Shown: piece after piece, positions 8,125 through 13,013 of the stretch
Position numbering within the stretch: the stretch's first letter is position 1
Layout: the number at the start of each line of letters is the position of its first letter
Origin: Balneolia bacterium
GTDB lineage: Bacteria > Bacteroidota > Rhodothermia > Balneolales > Cyclonatronaceae
Assembly (NCBI GenBank): GCA_003566395.1
Contig: PXDL01000599.1
Location: 1 to 13,013 of the forward strand
Direction: 5' to 3'
Length of the DNA stretch: 13,013 bases
Made by a program: the position numbers and the translations under genes
The notes under the pieces: model-generated
Seen by the model: the letters and a program-made list of their open reading frames with translations, nothing else
Databases searched by the model: none
Told to the model about the DNA's origin: nothing

Positions 8125-8457
8125 ATGTATAAAGGAGATATCATATTAGTACCTCTCTCCTATCCGAACCGATCTGATGACCGGCTTAAACTGGTTCCTG
8201 CACTCGTGCTCGGCGTGGATGACGAAAGCGCCACCATTTCGTTTATTATTGCAAGAACGATGCTTCAAGATGACTGTGACCTCATTTTGCACCCGAAAAA
8301 AGGGAACGGCCTGAAGCGCAGATCCATCGTTAAGCTAAACAAGCTTTTAACTATCGATCGTGAATTTGCAGTCGGGCGGCTTGGAACGCTTTCCACACGT
8401 GAGATGCGGGAACTCAACCTGCGGCTGCACCAGGTTTTCAGCCTTGATATAGCCTGA
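8125..8457 (+). CDS. MazF/PemK-family endoribonuclease toxin
   Basis: The 110-residue protein begins YKGDIILVPLSYPNRSDDRL and continues VPALVLGVDD, then GLKRRSIVKLNKLLTIDRE and VGRLGTLSTREM, the sequence of elements of MazF/PemK toxins (CcdB/MazF SH3-like fold). These toxins cleave mRNA when freed from their antitoxin. Two features depart from the consensus: the Arg normally next to the PALVL proline is Val (V24; the nearby basic residues are R20 and K22), and the usual ITSQ-type strand reads FIIARTM, leaving T45 as the candidate threonine. It may therefore be a divergent or weakened enzyme. Size is normal for the family. Confidence 0.85.
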   Translation: MYKGDIILVPLSYPNRSDDRLKLVPALVLGVDDESATISFIIARTMLQDDCDLILHPKKGNGLKRRSIVKLNKLLTIDREFAVGRLGTLSTREMRELNLRLHQVFSLDIA

Positions 8458-8504
8458 CGCCCTGATTGGAATTAATCTGAAACATTAACATATTGCGCGG
8501 CATT

Positions 8505-8538
8505 AAAACCGGCTGCTCGAAAAGGCCGGGTGCTTTTT
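8505..8538 (+). terminator. Possible weak terminator of the toxin-antitoxin operon
   Basis: CCGGC (8509-8513) can pair with GCCGG (8525-8529) around an 11-base loop. Five T at 8534-8538 follow after a short GTGC, with four A preceding the stem. The stem is short, so function is uncertain. If real, it argues that the next gene starts at the ATG at 8563, not at the GTG inside this structure. Confidence 0.4.
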
Positions 8539-8562
8539 AATTCCAGACTTACGCGCGGGTTG

Positions 8563-8928
8563 ATGCTGTACACACCGGTTAGTATTATTGTGGGCGCAAT
8601 ATTGGTTGCCGACGCTCTTCATTTGCTCAAAAACGACGGAAAAACCGATAAGTTCAACTCCTTCACTTCCTCTGTTGAAGTGGTTTGGTTTATCATCAGC
8701 CTTGTACAGCTGTTTACGATGGAGCTTTACGGTCTTGCTTTGGTGATACCGGTGCTGTATGTCTCTTACGTGATTGCCGGGTTTACAGCAACCTTCGTTA
8801 TGATGCGGCAGTTTGAATCGGTGGAGGAGATTCAGAATATTCAGGTACCCGACAGTTTGCTTTACACTTCGCTCTGTTTCGGCTTGATTTTCGCCGGAGC
8901 AAATATCACTCTGCTGATTTTCCAGTAA
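8563..8928 (+). CDS. Uncharacterised four-helix membrane protein, 121 aa
   Basis: The ATG at 8563 gives 121 residues; a GTG at 8530 would add 11 but falls within the putative terminator. Four hydrophobic segments are visible: about 5-22 (PVSIIVGAILVADALHLL), 38-53, 57-81 (ending in FTATFVMM) and 99-120. A polar loop (KNDGKTDKFNSF) separates helices one and two, and an acidic loop (FESVEEIQNIQVPD) separates three and four. There are no catalytic motifs or recognised family. It lies on the same strand as the flanking genes but is well separated from them, so it is probably transcribed alone. It is most likely an inner-membrane protein of unknown role. Confidence 0.7.
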   Translation: MLYTPVSIIVGAILVADALHLLKNDGKTDKFNSFTSSVEVVWFIISLVQLFTMELYGLALVIPVLYVSYVIAGFTATFVMMRQFESVEEIQNIQVPDSLLYTSLCFGLIFAGANITLLIFQ

Positions 8929-9195
8929 AACGACCCGTCGTCCCGCTAAAACCGGACCTTATACAATTCATCGCTGAAATGCGTAACTTTATGCACATCA
9001 GTCGGTTTGATTTACAGCCGGATATCATGCAAATTTTTTCTGCTTAAAACAGGGCATAGCCTGAACGCCAGGCCCGAAAATTGCCGTTACACTGTCTCAG
9101 TATCAATATCCCGACCAATCTTGCGTTTTTAGAACGATACGTTTAGTTACTCTAAATTGCAGTTTATCAGTCAACCTACTTCAACCTGAACACCT
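8929..9195. other. Intergenic stretch before the pterin genes
   Basis: About 270 bp without a supported gene. Visible items are a small inverted repeat, TTTAG-N5-CTAAA (9142-9156), and a 7-bp direct repeat, TCAACCT at 9171 and 9181, just ahead of the TTG start. No clear promoter consensus or riboswitch fold was recognised. Confidence 0.4.
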
Positions 9196-9615
9196 TTGGT
9201 TTACGTAACCCGAAAAACTCATTTCAATGCTTCCCACCGCCTTCATAATCATGAGAAGTCGGATGAATGGAACCGCAAGACATTCGGAAAGTGCAATTAT
9301 CCGAACTGGCACGGCCATAATTATGTTCTTGAAGTTACGGTCCGCGGCATACCTGACCCTGACACAGGTTACGTTATCGATTTGGGTATCCTGAAAGAAA
9401 TAATGAAACGCCGTATTGTGGACAAATGCGATCACCGGAACCTGAATCTTGACGTAGATTTTTTAAAAGGGATAATCCCATCCACAGAAAATTTAGTTAA
9501 ACAGTTTTACCATGAGCTGCTGGATGAAATCAAAGCTCATGCTTCAGACGGTTCCGAACTCTACTCTGTGAGGCTTTTCGAAACCGAACGCAACTTCGCT
9601 GAATACCGGCCATAA
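9196..9615 (+). CDS. 6-pyruvoyl-tetrahydropterin synthase / QueD family enzyme
   Basis: This 139-residue protein matches the PTPS/QueD T-fold. Zinc ligands are H14 (HFNASHRL), H39 and H41 (WHGH); the catalytic set is C33, D79 and H80 (CDHRNLN), and E129 (LFETERN) is the pterin-anchoring Glu. The spacing CxxxxxHGH (C33-H39) is that of animal-type PTPS (PTPS-II), whereas queuosine QueD has CxxxHGH. This points to 6-pyruvoyl-tetrahydropterin formation from dihydroneopterin triphosphate, although bacterial members are promiscuous. The start is a TTG at 9196: an in-frame TGA lies two codons upstream (9187-9189), and family members begin with the same xVYVTRK. folE2 follows 51 bp downstream on the same strand, so the two probably form one operon. 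Confidence 0.92.
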   Translation: MVYVTRKTHFNASHRLHNHEKSDEWNRKTFGKCNYPNWHGHNYVLEVTVRGIPDPDTGYVIDLGILKEIMKRRIVDKCDHRNLNLDVDFLKGIIPSTENLVKQFYHELLDEIKAHASDGSELYSVRLFETERNFAEYRP

Positions 9616-9666
9616 CATCCGTTTAAAAAAACTTATAAGACGAAAGAAGCACATACCATTTAATTT

Positions 9667-10572
9667 ATGATTACTTCAAACCTGAAGCGTATTTACGATC
9701 CGACTTTTGTGGCAACCGACGAATACAAGCAATCACTGCCGGATCTTCAAAACGGCCCTTCCTCCCTTATTGAGGGGGCCAATGTTCCTATTCAGCAAGT
9801 CGGCATTTCGAATTTCAAGCTTCCGCTAAAGTTCGCTACTGCCGATGGCGAGCCTGTGATGCTGGAAGTATCGGTTGACGGCTATGTCGGGCTTGATGCG
9901 GGCAAAAAGGGAATCAATATGAGCCGCATCATGCGCTCTTTCTACAATTTCAAGGATGAAGTTTTCGGTCCCGAAATTCTGGAATACATTCTGAAGATGT
10001 ATAAAGAAGACCTCCATGCCAGAGAGAGCTACCTGAAGCTGAGCTTTAACTATCCGATGATGAAAAAAAGCCTGCGTTCCGGTCTGGAAGGATATCAGTA
10101 TTACGGCGTGTCGCTGGAAGCAAGCATGGATGCCCAAGACCGGGTTACGCATTTTATCCACCTGGATTTTGAATACAGCAGTGCCTGCCCCTGTTCTTAT
10201 GAACTGGCCGAGCATGCACGGGAAACCCGCGAAGTTGCCGCCATACCCCACAGCCAGCGGTCAGCGGCCTATATTACGGTACAACTGAGGGACAAAGCCG
10301 AACTATCCATTGAGGAATTGGTTGAACTTTGCCGTGATGCCCTTCACACCGAAACACAGGTTATGGTAAAACGTGAAGACGAACAGGCCTTTGCCGAGCT
10401 GAACGGAGCCTATCAAAAGTTTGTGGAAGATGCCGCCCGCCTGCTTTTCAGCAAACTGGACCCGCACCCGGCCGTCAAAGATTTTGTTGCCCGTTGTGTA
10501 CACATGGAAAGCCTCCACAGCCACGATGCAGTCAGCCGGATTTGCAAGGGTGTTCCTTGCGGATTGAGGTGA
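9667..10572 (+). CDS. folE2: GTP cyclohydrolase FolE2 (type IB)
   Basis: The 301-residue protein shows FolE2 hallmarks: LPLKF near 52-56, GINMSRIMRSF at 82-92, SSACPCSYELAEH (C174 and C176), PHSQRS at 194-199, VMVKREDEQAFAELN, and the C-terminal ESLHSHDAV. FolE2 converts GTP to dihydroneopterin triphosphate and, unlike FolE, can work with metals other than zinc. The Cys of CPCS and the His of PHSQRS correspond to conserved active-site or metal residues; the gap between them is longer than in the shorter CPCS-GAHNQR form. With the PTPS-like enzyme just upstream, it would supply that enzyme's substrate. Which end product (biopterin-type cofactor, folate or deazapurine) is made cannot be told from these two genes alone. 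Confidence 0.93.
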   Translation: MITSNLKRIYDPTFVATDEYKQSLPDLQNGPSSLIEGANVPIQQVGISNFKLPLKFATADGEPVMLEVSVDGYVGLDAGKKGINMSRIMRSFYNFKDEVFGPEILEYILKMYKEDLHARESYLKLSFNYPMMKKSLRSGLEGYQYYGVSLEASMDAQDRVTHFIHLDFEYSSACPCSYELAEHARETREVAAIPHSQRSAAYITVQLRDKAELSIEELVELCRDALHTETQVMVKREDEQAFAELNGAYQKFVEDAARLLFSKLDPHPAVKDFVARCVHMESLHSHDAVSRICKGVPCGLR

Positions 10573-10682
10573 GTGTAGCTTAGCTTCATCGAGGAAGCTG
10601 GAGAAAATGCAACTTTGTTAAACAGTGCTTTCACTCATTTTACTGCCTGATAATGATAACTATTTAGAGGGCTTGTTCGAAT

Positions 10683-10718
10683 ACAGTCATATTTAAACGA
10701 TATGACTGTTATTTTTTT
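10683..10718 (+). terminator. Rho-independent terminator of the pterin operon
   Basis: ACAGTCATAT (10683-10692) and ATATGACTGT (10700-10709) form a perfect 10-bp stem with a seven-base loop, followed by seven T at 10712-10718. It lies about 110 bp after the folE2 stop and separates this unit from the glycosyltransferase. The stem is AT-rich. Confidence 0.8.
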
Positions 10719-10727
10719 AAATTGGTA

Positions 10728-10775
10728 AATTAGTTGAACTTTGTTTAGGATGTTTAAACATTCCATCAACTAATT
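10728..10775. promoter_or_regulatory. 48-bp dyad: 10-bp inverted repeat around a 12-bp palindrome
   Basis: AATTAGTTGA (10728-10737) and TCAACTAATT (10766-10775) are perfect inverted copies. Between them sits the perfect palindrome ATGTTTAAACAT (10750-10761). The dyad is slightly off-centre (12 bp on the left, 4 bp on the right of the core). It lies 22 bp before the ATG at 10798, has no T-run and is distinct from the terminator just upstream. It could be an operator or a 5'-leader hairpin controlling the glycosyltransferase. Confidence 0.45.
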
Positions 10776-10797
10776 ACATGCATACAGAGGGCCCATA

Positions 10798-10869
10798 ATG
10801 AAAGTTGTGTTTTACTCGAATGTGTCTCCTTTTCGTCGGGAAAAAGTGGGAGGGCAGAAACATCTATGA
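10798..10869 (+). pseudogene. N-terminal fragment of the glycosyltransferase, in a different frame
   Basis: ATG at 10798 encodes MKVVFYSNVSPFRREKVGGQ followed by KHL and a TGA at 10867. This is the classic first strand and glycine loop of a GT-B glycosyltransferase. The rest of the enzyme continues in another frame from the ATG at 10866, which overlaps this stop. Restoring one base near 10863 (for example CATTCTATG instead of CATCTATG) would give VGGQKHSMRLIAEELAG, a normal GT4 N-terminus. This may be a genuine frameshift mutation, a sequence error, or a recoded or re-initiated gene. Confidence 0.75.
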
Positions 10870-11978
10870 GGTTAATAGCTGAAGAGCTGGCCGGAATCGG
10901 GATTTCGGCTACCTATATCACAAAGAACAACCATCAAACAGAAACCCTGTACAATTACGAACGCATTAACGGCGTAGAGGTTATTACAATTGGAAGAAAG
11001 CATTTTTATCTCAGACTGGTAAATTGGTACACCCGGCTAAGCGGTAAGAGTATCAACTATTTTCATTGGGCTACCGGCCGCTTACTAAAAAAAGTGAGAC
11101 CTGATATTGTATATACCTATTATCTGCATAACGAATGCGTCTACTTCCTTGAAAACAGAGATTCTCTGGGTTATAAATTTGTTCTTCGGGTTGCAGGACA
11201 GCTTTGGTTCGAACAAATTCAGCGTGATCCTTCTCTGCAGAAGAGATATCAATTTATCTTTAACAAACTGGATGCCTTTAACTTTCTGACGAAGCAGAAT
11301 AAACAACTATTTCTGGACTCAGTTAAGAAACTTGGAATGAATGCCGAGGTGCAGGAAAAAGATGTTATACTCGATATCGGAATTCGTACCAAAACCGGAA
11401 ATAGCAGTCAGTGGAGTTTGCCCCAAAAAATGCCGTTTAGAATGGTTATGGCATCGAGGTTTGCCGATTATGCCAAACGCCAGGATTTACTTATTGAGGC
11501 CGTATCCTTGCTACCGGACAAGTATAACGTTCGTCTCGACCTTCCGGGGTATGGCGAAAAAGCAAAATACTACTCTGATCTTATTGATAAAAAATCACTT
11601 GGAAACAGAATAAGCATATTGCCCTTTATGCAACAGGAAGAGTTGTGGCAATATATACAAGACTGCCACTTACTATGCCATGCCTGTAACCATGAAGGAT
11701 TGAGTAAAATAATTCTCGAATCCATGGGCATTGGTACACCGGTCCTTGTTTCTGATGTAATTCCGCTCAGCGAATACATAACTGATCACGAGAACGGCTT
11801 CCTGGCTAAAAACACACCGGAAGGCTGGGCTGAAAAAATCAAATATCTTTATGATAATCCTTCGCTCCTCGAAAAGACATCGGCAGAGGGGAAAAAATAT
11901 ATCGAACAGCACTATGATTCCGGGAAAAGAGTTCAGGATTATGCAGCTTTTTTCAACACACTGGCAGGACCGAACTAA
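10866..11978 (+). CDS. Glycosyltransferase family 4 protein, frameshifted at its N-terminus
   Basis: The 370-residue frame carries a GT-B fold enzyme. The C-terminal domain has MASRFADYAKRQDLLIEAV (the usual basic residues contacting the nucleotide-sugar phosphates, about 196-213) and the EX7E motif in NHEGLSKIILESMG (E277 and E285), followed by GTPVLVSDVIPLSEYI. GT4 enzymes transfer sugars from nucleotide donors to glycans or lipids at the cytoplasmic face of the membrane. The first strand and GG loop are missing from this frame and lie at 10798-10869, so a protein started here would lack part of the acceptor domain and may be inactive unless frameshifting occurs. The gene is visibly AT-richer than its neighbours and stands alone, without other polysaccharide genes, which hints at transfer. 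Acceptor and sugar are unknown. Confidence 0.88.
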   Translation: MRLIAEELAGIGISATYITKNNHQTETLYNYERINGVEVITIGRKHFYLRLVNWYTRLSGKSINYFHWATGRLLKKVRPDIVYTYYLHNECVYFLENRDSLGYKFVLRVAGQLWFEQIQRDPSLQKRYQFIFNKLDAFNFLTKQNKQLFLDSVKKLGMNAEVQEKDVILDIGIRTKTGNSSQWSLPQKMPFRMVMASRFADYAKRQDLLIEAVSLLPDKYNVRLDLPGYGEKAKYYSDLIDKKSLGNRISILPFMQQEELWQYIQDCHLLCHACNHEGLSKIILESMGIGTPVLVSDVIPLSEYITDHENGFLAKNTPEGWAEKIKYLYDNPSLLEKTSAEGKKYIEQHYDSGKRVQDYAAFFNTLAGPN

Positions 11979-12095
11979 CTACAACTCCATTAATTTTCAA
12001 GTTGCATATTCCCCGGCTGAAAAGACATTGTCTGAAATATGTGCTTGATCTTTTGTCCGGGAAAACTACTGTGCATTTCTCCTTTCTGTAATTGC
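11979..12095. other. Convergent intergenic gap with an imperfect inverted repeat
   Basis: The glycosyltransferase and the small lipoprotein gene converge here. CCCGG-ctg-AAAAGA (12012-12025) is an imperfect inverted copy of TCTTTT-gt-CCGGG (12049-12061) around a 23-base centre. It may halt transcription from both sides, but neither strand has a T-run after the stem, so I do not call it an intrinsic terminator. Confidence 0.35.
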
Positions 12096-12602
12096 TTACG
12101 GCTGCATAGGCTCTGACCCTTCAAGGGTATCGCGGCCGGTTACCGGTCTTAGGGTGTGCATGCCCGAAGACTCGTTATAAGCGATACGGAATACCGCCGC
12201 AGGATCATTGGACTGAAATGTGCCGGTCAGACGCTCTCCCGTAAAGTTGAAGCGAAAATAGCCGGTATGCGGTTCCTCAAACTGACCTTCAAGAGATACC
12301 GGCGGTGTTGACAACCTCCCTTCAATTAACGTAACCCTCATGGTTACTTCGCCCACCGGTTCGGGCAGTTCAAGGGTGATGGTTTCATCTCGGGTAAGCT
12401 GTTCCCGCCGGTTCATCAAATACTGCGCCTCTGATTCAAAATCATCGGGACTAACGGCCTCGTCGGGCTCATAATCCTCAGCGGCCTGCTCTATCTCTTC
12501 AGCCGGAGGCGTTTGGTCGGTGCACGAAACGATACCGGCCACCAAGAATATCACACTAAATACTACTGCAAATTTAAATTGAACGGCTGATATAAATTTC
12601 AT
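12096..12602 (-). CDS. Small uncharacterised lipoprotein, 168 aa
   Basis: The N-terminus has a basic start, a hydrophobic stretch (FAVVFSVIFLVAGIVS) and a cysteine at 27, consistent with lipoprotein processing; IVSC is a loose lipobox. After the cysteine comes a Glu/Asp/Pro-rich linker (TPPAEEIEQAAEDYEPDE), then a part that looks beta-rich (ITLELPEPVGEVTMRVTL, GYFRFNFTGERLTGTF). The linker may span the periplasm. No family is recognised. The start ATG at 12602 is 40 bp after the end of the PIN-domain gene on the same strand, so read-through from that operon is possible, but the function appears unrelated. Confidence 0.75.
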   Translation of the reverse strand: MKFISAVQFKFAVVFSVIFLVAGIVSCTDQTPPAEEIEQAAEDYEPDEAVSPDDFESEAQYLMNRREQLTRDETITLELPEPVGEVTMRVTLIEGRLSTPPVSLEGQFEEPHTGYFRFNFTGERLTGTFQSNDPAAVFRIAYNESSGMHTLRPVTGRDTLEGSEPMQP

Positions 12603-12642
12603 AACAAAAAAGATTTTTGAATATTTATAACTATAGTGATTG

Positions 12643-12906
12643 TTATTCTTCGCCTAAATGATCTTGAAGTAAATCCAGACCAGGTATAAATTGATAATGC
12701 TTTTGATTCTTGCTGATCATTTTTGTTTTGGTTTCAATTGCAGTTGCAGCAATCAGCATATCATTAATATCAACTCCATGACTGAATCTGAATTTCTTCA
12801 TCAGCTCATAGTCCTTTTCAAGCATAGACATTGACTCAAAAGCATTTTCTTTGTCAAGACCGAAATCGATTGAAATATCTGTATCAATGACTACCGGCTG
12901 AGTCAT
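12643..12906 (-). CDS. VapC-like PIN-domain toxin with an apparent internal deletion
   Basis: From the ATG at 12906 this is an 87-residue protein; a TTG at 12927 would add seven residues. Its start, VVIDTDISIDFGLDKENAF, is a PIN-domain N-terminus with the first catalytic Asp (D8). Its end, FRFSHGVDINDMLIAATAIE then KNQKHYQFIPGLDLL, is a PIN C-terminus with D49 and the N67/H70 segment. VapC proteins are usually about 130 residues. The middle, including the strand and helix with the second catalytic acidic residue (the xxELxxG region), is absent, roughly 40-50 residues. With one metal ligand missing it is probably an inactive ribonuclease. It follows the VapB-like stop by 8 bp, the normal toxin position in a vapBC operon. 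Confidence 0.75.
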   Translation of the reverse strand: MTQPVVIDTDISIDFGLDKENAFESMSMLEKDYELMKKFRFSHGVDINDMLIAATAIETKTKMISKNQKHYQFIPGLDLLQDHLGEE

Positions 12907-12914
12907 AAGAGATC

Positions 12915-13013
12915 TTAGTTTGCCCAACGGCTTTTACGAAGCTCACTTACCCACTTCGTACTATCCTGAAGGTCATCACGATCTTTCAAAACCCCTCTGA
13001 ATGAACTTTCAAC
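12915..13013 (-). CDS. VapB-like antitoxin, C-terminal 32 residues only
   Basis: On the minus strand the frame entering from the right edge encodes 32 residues, including FRGVLKDRDDLQDSTKWV and ending ELRKSRWAN before a TAA at 12915-12917. The pattern GxLKDRDDL...WVxELRKSRW is that of antitoxin C-termini, which wrap over the cognate PIN toxin, and the toxin gene begins 8 bp downstream. The DNA-binding N-terminus lies outside the window. The antitoxin call combines this motif with the operon position. Confidence 0.65.
   Translation of the reverse strand, partial: VESSFRGVLKDRDDLQDSTKWVSELRKSRWAN

Noticed and set aside
8979..9047. 22-codon frame starting MRNFMHISRF
   Set aside because: Very short, with no ribosome-binding context, conserved motif or operon partner; expected by chance.
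12012..12061. Inverted repeat in the convergent gap as a bidirectional terminator
   Set aside because: The stem is interrupted, the loop is long and neither side is followed by a T-run.

Overview
The window looks like the chromosome of a moderate-GC Bacteroidota/Balneolota-type bacterium. This rests on protein resemblances (the PD40-amidohydrolase, FolE2 and PTPS types) and on AT-rich leaders that mostly lack Shine-Dalgarno sequences. The species cannot be named from the sequence. No rRNA, tRNA, CRISPR array, prophage or transposase gene was seen.

Layout, left to right. (i) 1-844, minus: the N-terminal 281 residues of an HD-domain phosphohydrolase that runs off the left edge. (ii) 845-1423: a long gene-free stretch holding a compact multi-hairpin, MITE-like element (994-1122) and a 16-bp perfect palindrome. 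(iii) 1424-2257, plus: an MscS channel. It converges, with a 12-bp overlap, on a minus-strand pair: an unrecognised 285-aa protein gene whose stop overlaps the start of a diacylglycerol/lipid kinase gene. (iv) 4228-7563, plus: a large exported lipoprotein-like enzyme with an N-terminal TolB/PD40 beta-propeller and a C-terminal amidohydrolase, closed by a strong terminator. (v) 7906-8457, plus: a MazF/PemK-type toxin with a small acidic-tailed antitoxin directly upstream, followed by a four-helix membrane protein. (vi) 9196-10572, plus: a pterin module, namely a 6-pyruvoyl-tetrahydropterin synthase-like enzyme (forced TTG start) and the GTP cyclohydrolase FolE2, followed by a terminator. (vii) 10798-11978, plus: a GT4 glycosyltransferase whose first ~22 residues lie in a different frame from the rest. 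(viii) 12096-13013, minus: a small lipoprotein gene, then a VapBC-like pair cut by the right edge. Its PIN-domain toxin appears to have lost its middle.

There is no single large new system here. FolE2 makes the dihydroneopterin triphosphate that the PTPS-like enzyme uses. The lipid kinase and its uncharacterised partner look translationally coupled. The two toxin-antitoxin loci, the frameshifted glycosyltransferase and the repeat element mark the more changeable parts of the region. The points most worth checking are the glycosyltransferase frameshift, the internally deleted VapC, the 994-1122 element, the dyad before the glycosyltransferase, and the unknown gene coupled to the lipid kinase.
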